From the NCBI RefSeq assembly GCF_017377795.1, contig NZ_JAFRDR010000004.1, forward strand, positions 186,001 through 250,000: DNA of 64,000 nt, written 5' to 3'. The DNA comes from Williamsia soli. Lineage in GTDB: Bacteria > Actinomycetota > Actinomycetes > Mycobacteriales > Mycobacteriaceae. Position numbers and translations under genes: made by a program. Of the stretch, positions 18,985-28,739 are shown piece by piece. The number at the start of each line of letters is the position of its first letter. Within the stretch, counting starts at the first letter, position 1. A model generated the notes under the pieces. That model searched no databases and was not told where the DNA came from. It worked only from the letters and a program-made list of their open reading frames with translations.

Positions 18985-19791
18985 TCAGCCGGTCGTGGTG
19001 TCGAACGAGACGGCCGCCTCACCGGTGTAGACGAGGAAGGTGAATGTCTCTTGCAGGTACAGGCTGACCGTCGAGGCGTCGTGGGAGTCGTAGCCGATCG
19101 AGACATCCTGCCCGATGGTCAGATCGAAGTCGCCGCCGCGGGTGCTGAGGAGGAAGGCAGAGTCGATGGCCGGGGCCCAGATGATGTCACCGTCGATCAC
19201 GCGCTGCAGGTGCTGGATGATCGGATACCCATGGTTGGACGTCTCGTTGACCTTGAGCCAGACCTCGGCGCTGAGCGCCAGGGAGTACGGGCCGGCCACG
19301 GACGACAGTCGAAGTCGGCTCAGCGCCTGACTGATCGCTTCGGGGTATTCGCGCACGTCGTCAGGGAGCTTGATGGGATCACCCGGTGATTCGCTGCGGA
19401 TACCGGTGATGCCCGCGGCCTGATAGCCCTCGAACACGGCCCGATCCTCGGCTTGGGCCAGTGTCCGGGCGGCATCGATCACCGGGTCCCAGTCGGAGTC
19501 CTGCGCGCCGCGATCGACGTTGTCGACGGCGTCGCGACTCACGATGAACGGCACCTTGAACTCGACAATGGTTTGAGAAGTGCGGCTGCTGGCCTGGATG
19601 CCCGCGGCCGGCGCGTCGATGGGTTTGCGCTTGCCGGTGGTCACTGCGGCGAGTTCCAGTCCGAGAGGGCCGTTCACGTCCACGATGCGACGGGCGGCAC
19701 TGTTGCGCTTGAACGATCGCGAAGCCTCTTCTTCGATGGCCTCCCAGGCCGCCGTCGAGATGGGTGCTAGTTCCCGGTGCAGGTTGTTCAT
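18985..19791 (-). CDS. Encapsulin nanocompartment shell protein
   Basis: 268 aa, the normal size for family-1 (linocin M18/Cfp29) encapsulins with the HK97 phage capsid fold. MNNLHRELAPISTAAWEAIE is the typical start; KRNSAARRIVDVNGPLG, FEGYQAAGITGI and the E-loop region are also seen. It self-assembles into a protein shell that packages cargo enzymes. Its ATG at 19791 overlaps the DyP stop by 4 bases, so shell and cargo are translated together. No iron box or other operator could be seen with confidence. Confidence 0.96.
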   Translation of the reverse strand: MNNLHRELAPISTAAWEAIEEEASRSFKRNSAARRIVDVNGPLGLELAAVTTGKRKPIDAPAAGIQASSRTSQTIVEFKVPFIVSRDAVDNVDRGAQDSDWDPVIDAARTLAQAEDRAVFEGYQAAGITGIRSESPGDPIKLPDDVREYPEAISQALSRLRLSSVAGPYSLALSAEVWLKVNETSNHGYPIIQHLQRVIDGDIIWAPAIDSAFLLSTRGGDFDLTIGQDVSIGYDSHDASTVSLYLQETFTFLVYTGEAAVSFDTTTG

Positions 19792-20915
19792 TTTTCCTCC
19801 GTCGTCAACTGGCGTCGCCGGTGTAAGGCGCCGATACGCAATGAACCCATGGTGGGTGCGGGTGGTGTGATGTCCGAGTCGGGATCGACTGTGACATGGG
19901 CGGCTTCGGCGCGCGCTTCAGCGGTCGCGCCGCGGAATTCAGGTGGGTCGTCGAGAAAATCGATGGTGGGCACGAAATAGCGGCTGCCGGTGACCGCGGT
20001 GGAGAAGTCGAGGAGCCGGTCGTAGTTGCCTTCGGGCTTGCCCAGGAACATGTTTCGCAGCATTTCGTCGGTGACCTCGGGACCGGCGGAGTACCCGATG
20101 AAGTACGTGCCGTACTCGGCCTGCCCGACGCGCCCGAAAGGCATGTTGTCCCGCATGATCTGCACCTGCTCACCCGCGTCGTCTTCGATGACGGTCAGAG
20201 CCGTGTGCGAATTCGAAGGTTTTGTGTCGTCGTCCATCTCGATGTTGTCCGACTTCGACCTGCCGATGGACTGTTCCTGTTCTTCGGTCGTGAGCGCATT
20301 CCAGGCGGCCATGTTGTGCAGGTACTTCTGCACCAGGACGTAGCTGCTGCCCGCGAAGTCGGGGTCGTCGTCGCCGGCGGTGACCGCAGCGACTGCTGCG
20401 GGGCCGTCCGGATTCTCGGTGCCGTCGACGAAGCCGATGATGTCGCGCATGTCGAAGTAACGGAATCCGTGGACCTCATCGACCACGCGGGCGACGTCGC
20501 CGAGTTGCGAGGCGATCTGCGTGGCGAGCTCGAAACAGACGTCCATGGTGCGGGCCCTGATGTGGAACAGCAGATCGCCCGGGGTTGCCGGTGCACTGTG
20601 CACGGCGCCGTCCAGGGGCACGAACGGTGCGAGTCCGGCCGGGCGCGGGCCCCTGAACAGTCGGTCCCACGCGCGCGACCCGATCCCGACGACGCAGGTG
20701 GGCCGGGCGTCGGGGGCGCGAGAGGCCACGGAACGGATCAGGCCGGTGACGCCGGAGAGGAAGTCCCACGTGTCCGACTCGCCACCGGGTTCGATGGTCG
20801 CCACGAGAAAAATCGCAGCCTCCGTCAGCGGCGACAGGATCGGCTGCGGGGTCGGGTTGTCGATGGGTGAGATGGGCTTGACCTTCCGCCTGCTGTTGGA
20901 CGTTCTCGACAACAT
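19788..20915 (-). CDS. Dye-decolorizing peroxidase with encapsulin-targeting tail
   Basis: About 375 aa, DyP-type haem peroxidase. The catalytic Asp is in the motif IIGFVDGTENPDG (Asp near 164), and the proximal His is likely in SNSHTALTV. After the enzyme domain comes a linker rich in Asp/Pro and the targeting peptide GSLRIGALHRR (about 357-367), which matches the cargo-loading consensus of encapsulin partners. The ATG at 20915 is chosen; its ribosome site (GAAGAAG) is weak. It is upstream of, and coupled to, the encapsulin gene. Confidence 0.95.
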   Translation of the reverse strand: MLSRTSNSRRKVKPISPIDNPTPQPILSPLTEAAIFLVATIEPGGESDTWDFLSGVTGLIRSVASRAPDARPTCVVGIGSRAWDRLFRGPRPAGLAPFVPLDGAVHSAPATPGDLLFHIRARTMDVCFELATQIASQLGDVARVVDEVHGFRYFDMRDIIGFVDGTENPDGPAAVAAVTAGDDDPDFAGSSYVLVQKYLHNMAAWNALTTEEQEQSIGRSKSDNIEMDDDTKPSNSHTALTVIEDDAGEQVQIMRDNMPFGRVGQAEYGTYFIGYSAGPEVTDEMLRNMFLGKPEGNYDRLLDFSTAVTGSRYFVPTIDFLDDPPEFRGATAEARAEAAHVTVDPDSDITPPAPTMGSLRIGALHRRRQLTTEEK

Positions 20916-21153
20916 TATCTTCTTCGCGGCACCGCCGCGCGCACCGATGACCGCGGGTCGACTGCTGCAGATCCCGTTGTGCCCGCACACGGGTCATTTG
21001 CCTCAACGCTGCTGGCACACAGCCGCAAAGATCTCGTCAAGACTTCGCCCGGGAGCTGTCGTCGCGGGATCGGACTGCGTAGAACGGAGCGGTGATCAAT
21101 GTTGAAAGGCTTGGCGAACACGATGTCCACGTGGATTTCATAGGCGGATGGCG

Positions 21154-21657
21154 ATGACTCTCACTGCGATCCTGCCAACCCTGCGCGCCAGCATCCCCGA
21201 TCCTCTGGACAAGGCCTTGTGGCCTGCGAACACAATCGCAACCTTGACCGACGTCGTGATCGACGACGTGTCGATGTGCCATCTGGTCGAATTGTCGGGT
21301 ACTCCCGCGATCTACCGGAGTCGGACGTCGCCCGGAGTTGTCGTGGTGATGCGGGTGCTTGATGCGGCAACCACAGGCCACCGGACCCGTTCGCTGTCTG
21401 TCGACCCGATGATCGAAGGCGTAGCTCCGGTGTGGTCAGAGCTCCGGTTGATCGGCCGGGTGTCGACGGCGAGAGTCGAGGCGACCACTGTGTGGGAGCT
21501 GTCCGGTCGCCGGTCGGGTCCGGTGATGTTGCCCGCGGACATCTCCACGGGTGACATCGTCGTGGTGCCCTGCGCGGTGGACGCCGGCGAGGATCTGCCT
21601 CGTCATCGATCTTCGGAGCCGGTGGATTCGGCGATGGAAGATCGGGTGGCGGGTTAG
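21154..21657 (+). CDS. Hypothetical protein (about 167 aa)
   Basis: MTLTAILPTLRASIPDPL begins a protein without signal peptide or membrane spans. It is strand-rich in the middle (CHLVELSGTPAIYRSR, GVVVVMRVLDAAT) and has a polar tail. I do not recognise the family. It lies divergent from the DyP gene and 32 bases before a crotonase gene on the same strand, so co-transcription is likely. Codon use looks like that of its neighbours. An ATG two codons earlier (21148) is also possible. Confidence 0.65.
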   Translation: MTLTAILPTLRASIPDPLDKALWPANTIATLTDVVIDDVSMCHLVELSGTPAIYRSRTSPGVVVVMRVLDAATTGHRTRSLSVDPMIEGVAPVWSELRLIGRVSTARVEATTVWELSGRRSGPVMLPADISTGDIVVVPCAVDAGEDLPRHRSSEPVDSAMEDRVAG

Positions 21658-21689
21658 GTTCGATGCATCCCGTGTCGGAAGGTGAGTAG

Positions 21690-22469
21690 ATGTCGGTCAG
21701 TCTTGAGGTGTTGGTGAGCCACGACGGCCCGATCACCACGATCAGCATCAATCGGCCGCAGCGTCGCAACGCTGTCGATGGACCGACTGCGCAGGCATTG
21801 GCCCAGGCGTTCCGCGACTTCGACAGTGACGAGGGGGCAGCCGTCGCCGTTCTGTACGGCGAGGGCGAAACCTTTTGCGCGGGAGCCGATCTGAAGGCCA
21901 TCTCGGCCGGCGACAGTGCGAACAGGGTCGACCCCGAGGGGGACGGTCCGATGGGTCCGACCCGAATGCGGTTGTCCAAACCGGTCATTGCGGCGATTGC
22001 CGGTCACGCGGTTGCGGGTGGTCTCGAGTTGGCGCTCTGGGCGGATCTGCGGGTCGCGGACGAGGAGGCCGTCCTCGGGGTCTTCTGTCGTCGGTGGGGC
22101 GTCCCGTTGATCGACGGTGGCACCGTGCGACTTCCGCGCCTGATCGGAACGTCACATGCGATGGACCTGATCCTGACGGGCCGGGAGGTTCGCGCAGACG
22201 AAGCGCTTCGGATGGGTCTGGTCAATCGTGTTGCGCCGCAGGGTGACGTGTTGAGGTCGGCGCAGGCGCTGGCTCGCGAGATCGCCGCCTTCCCACAGAC
22301 ATGCCTGCGCCAGGACCGGTTATCGGTTCTCGAACAGGAGGGGCTCGACGAAACGGCAGCGATGGACAACGAGTTCCGGCGTGGCATGACGTCATTGAGT
22401 GTCGATACCGTCGCCGGCGCGACGCGCTTCGCGGGCGGTGCGGGTCGGCACGGGTCGTTCGAAGCGTAA
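21690..22469 (+). CDS. Enoyl-CoA hydratase/isomerase family protein
   Basis: 259 aa. Crotonase motifs are TISINRPQRRNAVDGPT, GEGETFCAGADLKAI (oxyanion hole) and AAIAGHAVAGGLELALWADLRVA; the WGVPLIDGGTVRLPRLIG loop follows. One of the two usual acid residues is replaced in that loop (Asp in IDGG), as in many uncharacterised crotonases, so the reaction is uncertain. AGGTGAGTAG just before the ATG at 21690 is a good ribosome site. Confidence 0.88.
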   Translation: MSVSLEVLVSHDGPITTISINRPQRRNAVDGPTAQALAQAFRDFDSDEGAAVAVLYGEGETFCAGADLKAISAGDSANRVDPEGDGPMGPTRMRLSKPVIAAIAGHAVAGGLELALWADLRVADEEAVLGVFCRRWGVPLIDGGTVRLPRLIGTSHAMDLILTGREVRADEALRMGLVNRVAPQGDVLRSAQALAREIAAFPQTCLRQDRLSVLEQEGLDETAAMDNEFRRGMTSLSVDTVAGATRFAGGAGRHGSFEA

Positions 22470-22640
22470 CTCGGTGTAGTTCGTTCGTACTTCAAAGGCA
22501 TTCCAAGACTGTTTGTTTCGCTTACTTCGTGGGTGTGGTGAGTGGGGGAATAGTCATATGTTCATGGGATCGCGCGAAAAGGCGATGCGGGTTAACGTTT
22601 CGGCGACATCTACATTCTGCAAGCCCACCGGAGGCCCCTC

Positions 22641-23168
22641 TTGACAACGCCACACAGCCGACGCGATCGCCAACGAATCGCCGCAGCCGCCATCGCCTTG
22701 GCCGCCGCGGGGTTGTTGACCACACCGGCCGTCGCGTCCGCAGCCCCACCGAACAGCACTCCGGTCGGAGGCCAGACGACAGGTCCAGCGAGCCCGCCGC
22801 CCGCCCCACCCAAGACCACGGCCCCGGTGGCCCCCGCGCCCGAGGCCAACCCTCCAGTGCAGACCCAGGAGTGCAACGACACCACGCTGTCCGGTGGAGC
22901 GGGTGTGACCGAGACTCGCCACATTCTGGGCCGCACGGGCCCTGCACTGTTCGTCCTCGACTACGAGACCGAGAACATCCCCGATGAAATCGTGGTCATC
23001 TACCAAGGTTTGCCGATCGCGAACACGGGCTACGTTGGCGACAACCTCAACGAGGGAACTGGATCGCTCACCGTGCTGGTACCGCCGGGATCCGATCAGT
23101 CAGTGCTCGTTCGGGTCACCGGCCCAGACGCCACTGAGTGGAGCTACACGGTCAACTGTCCGCTCTGA
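22641..23168 (+). CDS. Small secreted Pro/Ala-rich protein
   Basis: 175 aa. It has a basic start, then a hydrophobic signal peptide (IAAAAIALAAAGLLTTPAVA) with an ASAAP cleavage site. A Pro/Thr/Ala linker (about 36-75) is followed by a beta-rich domain of about 95 residues with two Cys (TQECNDTT and the C-terminal NCPL) that can form a disulfide. It uses a TTG start after GGAGG at about 22630. It looks like a cell-surface protein of unknown function; nearby genes give no clue. Confidence 0.75.
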   Translation: MTTPHSRRDRQRIAAAAIALAAAGLLTTPAVASAAPPNSTPVGGQTTGPASPPPAPPKTTAPVAPAPEANPPVQTQECNDTTLSGGAGVTETRHILGRTGPALFVLDYETENIPDEIVVIYQGLPIANTGYVGDNLNEGTGSLTVLVPPGSDQSVLVRVTGPDATEWSYTVNCPL

Positions 23169-23255
23169 TCACTCCTCGGAGTGTTTGACCCCACCCAAAC
23201 TGCACCCAGCGCGGCATCAGAGGGCTTCTGGTGCCGTGCTCAGTGGTCTATCGGG

Positions 23256-24815
23256 TTAGTGGTCCAGCTCAGGCGGGTCGGGATCGATGTCTCCGAGACC
23301 CTCATAGTCGCCTGGCTGCGCGGGTGGTGGTGGGAGTTGCAGTTGGCTTTCGCGTTCTTTGAGTGCGGCGTGGCGTTGGGCGAGGATCTCGAGCCACGCC
23401 GCCTCCACGCTCTCGTTGACATGGTGGGCACGGTTGACCCGTGGTTTTTGCTCGGGATCGACATACACCGGCGGTATCCACGCCACCCGACCCTTGTCGG
23501 GCCCGTCGGTGATCATCACCGTCGCCCACTTACCCGGCCCGATCATCCGATGATGCGGAACACACGCAGGGGTCAGATTGTCCACATCGGTCAATCCACC
23601 GTCGATCCAGGTGAGCACGTGATGGAACTCGGCCCACGTCGCCGGGTTGCGGCATCCCGGATGACTACATCCCCGGTCGCGGGCGATGATCGCCAACCGC
23701 TGCCCCAACTGCGCGACCCGCTTGGCCCGCGCGAGATGCAGCACCTGCGCCGAATGATCGGCGAACACCGCCAACCACTTGTCCGACCGCGCCGCCAACT
23801 CCAACACATCTTTGACCGGGATATCCACCCCGTTCGCGGTGGTCGCCACCCCCGCTGCCTCCTCGAGTTGCTGTTTGGTCAGCGTGACGATGAGCTGCGC
23901 CGGCAACCCCCGATGTGAGGTACCCAGCAGGTTGCATTCGAGGATGGTCTTCAAGATCGCTGTGAGTGCATCGTGACGGCGCTGCCCGACGCTGCGGGTG
24001 TCGCGCTGGGCGGCGGCTTCGATCAACTGCGCGTCCTGAGCGGGGTCGTCTTTCGCACCGGACGGGCTGTCCGGGTCGGCGGGATTGTTCATCCCCGGCG
24101 CCGCCCACACATCCATCACCGTCTCGAGCATCGCGTAGGTCTTCGGATCGAGTCGTCCGGTGACGGTGGCCATGAAATCCACACCCTGCGACCCCTTCGA
24201 GAACGTCCGCTTGCGGGCCCGATCCACATCATCGGTCAACGACCCGTCCGGATCCACCCGCGCCAAGATGTCGCGACCGGATTCTTTGAGCTCGGTCGGG
24301 TCCTTCACCCGCGCATCCTCGGTCATCCACTGATCGACCACATCGAACACATCCGGGCCGGCCTTCGACGGGATTTCTTTGCGGACATCCAAGATCACAT
24401 CGACGTGGGCGAACCCGATCGCCCCTTCCGCCCACGCCGACGCCATCGCCGGACACTTCGGCGGCAACAACTCGCCCTGCAACGAGTGAAACTGCGCGAC
24501 CGCCTCCATCGCCCGCGTCCGCTCCCCGGTGGCACCTTTGCTGAGCCGCAGCTCTTTTCGTGCGAACCCGAACAGCGATGGATACCCGGCTTTGACGAAC
24601 GACGACCGATCCGACACCTCGAGCAAACGATCAAGCCCTACGAACTCGACCTTGCGGGCAATCCGCTCATGCACCCGCACAAGCTCATTGACCTGCACGT
24701 CATCAAGATCAGACGAGCCCGCCTCAGCAATCTCCGCCAGCAACACTTCCAACTCGAGATACTTGGCAACCAAAACCGGGACCACCGGCGAATCAGGTGA
24801 CGACGAGTCAGCCAT
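23256..24815 (-). CDS. DUF222 and HNH endonuclease protein (13E12 repeat family)
   Basis: 519 aa. The N-terminal DUF222 region (residues about 20-350, helical) is followed by an HNH nuclease core DRGCSHPGCRNPATWAEFHH...NLTPACVPHHRMI (cited in part), with zinc Cys pairs and catalytic His. A Pro/Asp-rich tail follows. The family is multicopy in actinobacteria and is called 13E12 REP in M. tuberculosis, where several members are DNA-damage induced. An SOS-type LexA palindrome lies 65 bases upstream of the ATG at 24815. Mobile-element or repair roles have been suggested; none is proven. Confidence 0.92.
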   Translation of the reverse strand: MADSSSPDSPVVPVLVAKYLELEVLLAEIAEAGSSDLDDVQVNELVRVHERIARKVEFVGLDRLLEVSDRSSFVKAGYPSLFGFARKELRLSKGATGERTRAMEAVAQFHSLQGELLPPKCPAMASAWAEGAIGFAHVDVILDVRKEIPSKAGPDVFDVVDQWMTEDARVKDPTELKESGRDILARVDPDGSLTDDVDRARKRTFSKGSQGVDFMATVTGRLDPKTYAMLETVMDVWAAPGMNNPADPDSPSGAKDDPAQDAQLIEAAAQRDTRSVGQRRHDALTAILKTILECNLLGTSHRGLPAQLIVTLTKQQLEEAAGVATTANGVDIPVKDVLELAARSDKWLAVFADHSAQVLHLARAKRVAQLGQRLAIIARDRGCSHPGCRNPATWAEFHHVLTWIDGGLTDVDNLTPACVPHHRMIGPGKWATVMITDGPDKGRVAWIPPVYVDPEQKPRVNRAHHVNESVEAAWLEILAQRHAALKERESQLQLPPPPAQPGDYEGLGDIDPDPPELDH

Positions 24816-24879
24816 TCGAAGTCCCCCCAGACCCTCGATCGAACGCTTTCCCCAATCATACCAACACTTTTCGTGTATG

Positions 24880-24895
24880 TCGAATACTTGTTCGA
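24880..24895. promoter_or_regulatory. LexA-type SOS box upstream of the DUF222/HNH gene
   Basis: TCGAAT-ACTT-GTTCGA matches the mycobacterial/actinobacterial SOS box TCGAAC-N4-GTTCGA with one mismatch. It sits 65 bases upstream of the HNH gene and about 195 upstream of proA. DNA-damage induction of the nuclease is the natural reading, in line with known SOS boxes upstream of 13E12 genes in M. tuberculosis. Confidence 0.75.
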
Positions 24896-25077
24896 ATCAT
24901 GGTGGTGACGAAGTCCACGTCATCTCCACACGTACGGATCGGTTTGCAGACTGGCGATATCGCAGGTGACCGAGACCGGGCGGTGAGGTCGATCCGACTC
25001 TCGACAGTCCCGGGACCGACCCGGATCCCAGTACCCCTCGACTGTCGGTCGCTGAGAACTCAGATGTCAGGACCACC

Positions 25078-25083
25078 TATCCT
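25078..25083 (+). promoter_or_regulatory. TATCCT -10 box of leaderless proA
   Basis: TATCCT is followed by six bases and then the proA ATG at 25090. There is no room for a Shine-Dalgarno sequence, so a leaderless mRNA is likely. Confidence 0.55.
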
Positions 25084-25089
25084 GGGACG

Positions 25090-26355
25090 ATGAGTGCTCC
25101 TACCACCACTCCTGCTGACGTCGAGCAGATCGTGCGCACGCAGGCCACTGCGTCGAAAGCCGCCTCTCGTGTCCTGGCAGGCCTGACCACTGACCAGAAG
25201 AACCGCGTACTGAACGAGGCTGCCGAGGCGTTGCTCGCACAGACCGGATCGATACTCGCCGCGAACGCCGAAGACGTTGCCCGTGCTGATCTGGCGGGCA
25301 CCGAGGCGAGCCTCATCGACAGGCTGCGTCTGACCGCAGATCGAGTCGAGGGAATCGCGGCCGGCCTCCGGCAGGTTGCCGCGTTGCCGGATCCGATCGG
25401 CGACGTGATCCAGGGCAAGACGCTGCCGAACGGGATGCAACTCCGGCAGGTCCGAGTCCCGCTGGGCGTCGTGGGCATGGTCTACGAGGCCCGCCCCAAC
25501 GTCACCGTCGATGCCTTCGGGATCGCGCTGAAATCGGGCAACGCGGCGCTGCTGCGGGGATCGTCGTCGGCCGCGAGTTCCAATGCCGAGCTGGTCCGGA
25601 TTCTTCGAGACACCCTCACCGCCGCAGAACTTCCCGCGGACGCGGTCCAACTGCTGCCGTCCGAGGATCGCTCGAGTGTCACCCACCTCATCCGCGCGCG
25701 CGGTCTGGTCGACGTCGTCATCCCGCGCGGTGGCGCAGGACTGATCAAAGCGGTCGTCGAGAACGCGACCGTGCCCACCATCGAGACCGGTACGGGTAAC
25801 TGCCACATCTACATCCACGCTGCTGCCGACCTCGACATGGCCGAGGATCTGGTGATCAACTCCAAGACCCGTCGCCCCAGCGTCTGCAACACCGCTGAAA
25901 CGGTGCTGATCGACCGGGCCATCGCCGAGACTGCGCTGCCGCGGCTGACCCAGGTGCTGCAGAGCGCCGGAGTGATCATCCACGGCGACGAGCCCGGCAT
26001 GGTCCCGGCCACCGAACAGGACTGGTCCGACGAATACCTCAGCCTCGACATCGCGGTGAAGATCGTCGGGGGACTCGACGAGGCGGTCGAGCACATCGAC
26101 CGCTACGGGACGAGCCACACCGAGGCGATCATCACCGATGATCTGGCCGCGGCAACCGAGTTCACCAACCGCGTCGACGCAGCGGCCGTCATGGTCAACG
26201 CCTCGACCGCGTTCACCGACGGGGAGCAGTTCGGATTCGGAGCCGAGATCGGCATCTCGACTCAGAAGCTGCACGCCCGCGGACCCATGGGTTTGCCGGA
26301 ACTGACATCGACCAAATGGATCGCATGGGGCAACGGGCAGACCCGGCCGGTGTGA
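25090..26355 (+). CDS. proA: Gamma-glutamyl phosphate reductase
   Basis: 421 aa. It reduces L-glutamyl-5-phosphate with NADPH in proline synthesis. ALDH-superfamily marks are [34 protein letters not shown], and the active-site Cys in [36 protein letters not shown] closes the protein. In mycobacteria it also precedes the MoxR and VWA genes (Rv2427c-2425c). Confidence 0.98.
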   Translation: MSAPTTTPADVEQIVRTQATASKAASRVLAGLTTDQKNRVLNEAAEALLAQTGSILAANAEDVARADLAGTEASLIDRLRLTADRVEGIAAGLRQVAALPDPIGDVIQGKTLPNGMQLRQVRVPLGVVGMVYEARPNVTVDAFGIALKSGNAALLRGSSSAASSNAELVRILRDTLTAAELPADAVQLLPSEDRSSVTHLIRARGLVDVVIPRGGAGLIKAVVENATVPTIETGTGNCHIYIHAAADLDMAEDLVINSKTRRPSVCNTAETVLIDRAIAETALPRLTQVLQSAGVIIHGDEPGMVPATEQDWSDEYLSLDIAVKIVGGLDEAVEHIDRYGTSHTEAIITDDLAAATEFTNRVDAAAVMVNASTAFTDGEQFGFGAEIGISTQKLHARGPMGLPELTSTKWIAWGNGQTRPV

Positions 26356-26416
26356 CCACCGAATGCGGGTTGCCTGACAAATCCAGGGCCAGATCAACCA
26401 ATCTCTAGGAGATCCA

Positions 26417-27298
26417 ATGGGCGTACAGCCTAGTTTCACCGACGTGCCAGGCGTGCGCGAGACGCTGGCCGGAGTCGGGTATCTGGCCGACGAGGCCACG
26501 TCGACGTCGGTCTTCTTGGCGGACCGCCTCGGCAAACCATTGCTCGTCGAGGGACCTGCCGGCGTCGGCAAAACCGAACTCGCCCGGGCGATCTCGCAGT
26601 CCACCAACGCCGATCTGGTGCGGTTGCAGTGCTACGAGGGCATCGACGAGGCCCGAGCGCTCTACGAGTGGAACCACGCCAAGCAGATCCTCGCCATCCA
26701 GGCGACCGGCCAGCGCGGCTGGGACGAGACGAAAGCAGACATCTTCTCCGACGAGTTCCTGCTCCCGAGACCGCTGCTGAAGGCGATCTCGCAGCCCGGG
26801 CCGACGGTGCTGCTGATCGACGAGGTCGACAAGGCCGACGTCGACATCGAAGGTCTGCTCCTCGAAGTGCTCAGCGACTTCGCCATCACGATCCCCGAGA
26901 TGGGCACCGTGGTCGCCGACCGCCGTCCCATCGTCCTACTGACGTCCAACGCGACGCGTGAGCTCTCCGAAGCCCTGAAGCGTCGCTGCCTCTACCTCTA
27001 CATCGACTTCCCGGATGCGGCCCGCGAGCGCGACATCCTCGCCAGCCGGGTCCCCGAACTCGACGAATCGGTGGCCAAAGAACTGGTCCGGATCATCGGG
27101 GTACTGCGCACGCTCGACATCCGCAAGAAGCCATCGGTCGCCGAGACCATCGACTGGGCGCACACGTTGCTCGCGCTGGGGGTCGGGGAGAAGCCCGGGT
27201 CGACCATCGACGAAGGCGTCATCGCTCGCACGCTCGGGGTGGTTCTCAAACACCGTCCCGATCTCGCGACCGCCCTCAAGGAACTGAAGCTCGGCTGA
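26417..27298 (+). CDS. MoxR-family AAA+ ATPase
   Basis: 293 aa. Walker A is EGPAGVGKTELARAIS, Walker B VLLIDEVDKADVD, and sensor 1 VLLTSNATRELSEALKRRC. MoxR ATPases work with a VWA-domain partner as chaperones for cofactor insertion or complex assembly; the partner gene follows 5 bases later. An AGGAGA ribosome site supports the ATG at 26417. Confidence 0.95.
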   Translation: MGVQPSFTDVPGVRETLAGVGYLADEATSTSVFLADRLGKPLLVEGPAGVGKTELARAISQSTNADLVRLQCYEGIDEARALYEWNHAKQILAIQATGQRGWDETKADIFSDEFLLPRPLLKAISQPGPTVLLIDEVDKADVDIEGLLLEVLSDFAITIPEMGTVVADRRPIVLLTSNATRELSEALKRRCLYLYIDFPDAARERDILASRVPELDESVAKELVRIIGVLRTLDIRKKPSVAETIDWAHTLLALGVGEKPGSTIDEGVIARTLGVVLKHRPDLATALKELKLG

Positions 27299-27303
27299 CG
27301 CTC

Positions 27304-28716
27304 GTGAACACCCCGATCGCGAGTTCTCCGTTCATCACACAACTCACCGGCTTCGTCGACGACCTGCGAGGCCGGGGAATCGTGGTGGGCCCGGCAAACC
27401 TGATCGACGCCGGACAGGCGACGTCGGTGCTCGATCTCCTCGATCGCAACAGCTTTCGCGAAGGCATGGCGTGCACGCTGCTGCACGACAATGGTCACCG
27501 CCGGGTCTTCGACGCGGTCTTCGATCTGTGGTTCCCGCTCGGCATGGGGGAGCGCAGCGGTGATCAGGACGACGCGTTCGCCCTTGACGCCGATGGGAAC
27601 GTCGACATCGAGGCAGTGCGCGAGCGGCTGGCCGAACTCCTCGCCGACGACTCCAAGGAGGCCGAGGCCGAACTCGCCTCGTTCGCGGCCATGGCGGTTG
27701 CGCAACTCGGCAGCTATCGATCCTCGCGTGGTCCGGCATTCTCGACCTACCAGGCGATGTCGACGATCAATCCCCAAACCCTCATCGCGCAGATCGCCGC
27801 CGCCATGGCCGGCTCGTCCGGTGACGAGGACCGATCGGGAACCGAGCCGGTGTTCCGGCGCGCCGCTGCCGACCGCGTACGCCAATTCCGCTCGCTGATC
27901 GAGAGTGAGACCAAACGACGGATGGCCCAGCGCAACGGCCGGGAGCAGGTGTCGCAATATGCGGTGCCGAACCTGCCGGAGCGGGTGAACTTCTTGTCCG
28001 CAGGCGCTGCCGACCTCGCCGAGGTGCGCCGCACCATCGCACCGCTGGCGCGACTGCTGGCCGCGCGATTGGAGGTACGGCGACGACGCGCACACCGTGG
28101 ATCCATCGACGTGCGCAAGACACTGCGGGCTTCCATGTCGACAGGAGGCGTCCCGATCGACCTGGTGCGACGCAAACCCCGGCCGGGCCGCCCCGAGCTG
28201 GTGGTCCTGTGCGACGTCTCCGGTTCGGTGGCCGGGTTCTCGCAGTTCACCCTGCAACTCGTCTACGCCCTGCGGCAGCAGTTCTCGAAGGTCCGCGTGT
28301 TTGCGTTCGTCGACACGGTCGACGAGGTGACGGAGTTCTTCGACGGCCCTGACCTGGACTTCACGACCGCGGTGCGGGAGATGCTCAGCCAGGCCAGGTT
28401 GATCACCCGGGACGGTCACTCCGACTACGGGAACGCCTTCAGTGGGTTCGCGAGCGACCACCTGGATGCGCTCACCAGGCGCGGGGCGCTGCTGATCCTC
28501 GGTGACGGCAGGAACAACTATCACGATCCGAAACTCGCCGCCCTGACCCAGATGGTCGACAGCACCAGACACGCCTACTGGCTCAATCCGGAGGCCTCCC
28601 GCAACTGGGACACGGGCGATTCGGTGGCCTCGACCTACTCCGGGGTGATCGACATGCATGAGTGCCGCAACGCGACGCAACTCGGCAAGGTGATCGCCAA
28701 CCTGCTGCCCGTGTGA
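27304..28716 (+). CDS. VWA-domain protein (CoxE-like), MoxR partner
   Basis: 470 aa. The N-terminal half is helical and partly acidic. The C-terminal half is a von Willebrand A domain with the metal-binding MIDAS motif VVLCDVSGSVAGFS and, later, YGNAFSGF and LILGDGRNN. It resembles CoxE, which acts with CoxD (MoxR-like) on the CODH metal centre. No CO dehydrogenase is in this window, so the client here is unknown. GTG start at 27304. Confidence 0.93.
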   Translation: MNTPIASSPFITQLTGFVDDLRGRGIVVGPANLIDAGQATSVLDLLDRNSFREGMACTLLHDNGHRRVFDAVFDLWFPLGMGERSGDQDDAFALDADGNVDIEAVRERLAELLADDSKEAEAELASFAAMAVAQLGSYRSSRGPAFSTYQAMSTINPQTLIAQIAAAMAGSSGDEDRSGTEPVFRRAAADRVRQFRSLIESETKRRMAQRNGREQVSQYAVPNLPERVNFLSAGAADLAEVRRTIAPLARLLAARLEVRRRRAHRGSIDVRKTLRASMSTGGVPIDLVRRKPRPGRPELVVLCDVSGSVAGFSQFTLQLVYALRQQFSKVRVFAFVDTVDEVTEFFDGPDLDFTTAVREMLSQARLITRDGHSDYGNAFSGFASDHLDALTRRGALLILGDGRNNYHDPKLAALTQMVDSTRHAYWLNPEASRNWDTGDSVASTYSGVIDMHECRNATQLGKVIANLLPV

Positions 28717-28739
28717 GCTGATCAGTAGACTCACTGCTC

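Noticed and set aside
24880-24900. tRNA T-loop-like GTTCGAATC
   Set aside because: It belongs to the SOS palindrome; no cloverleaf can be folded around it.
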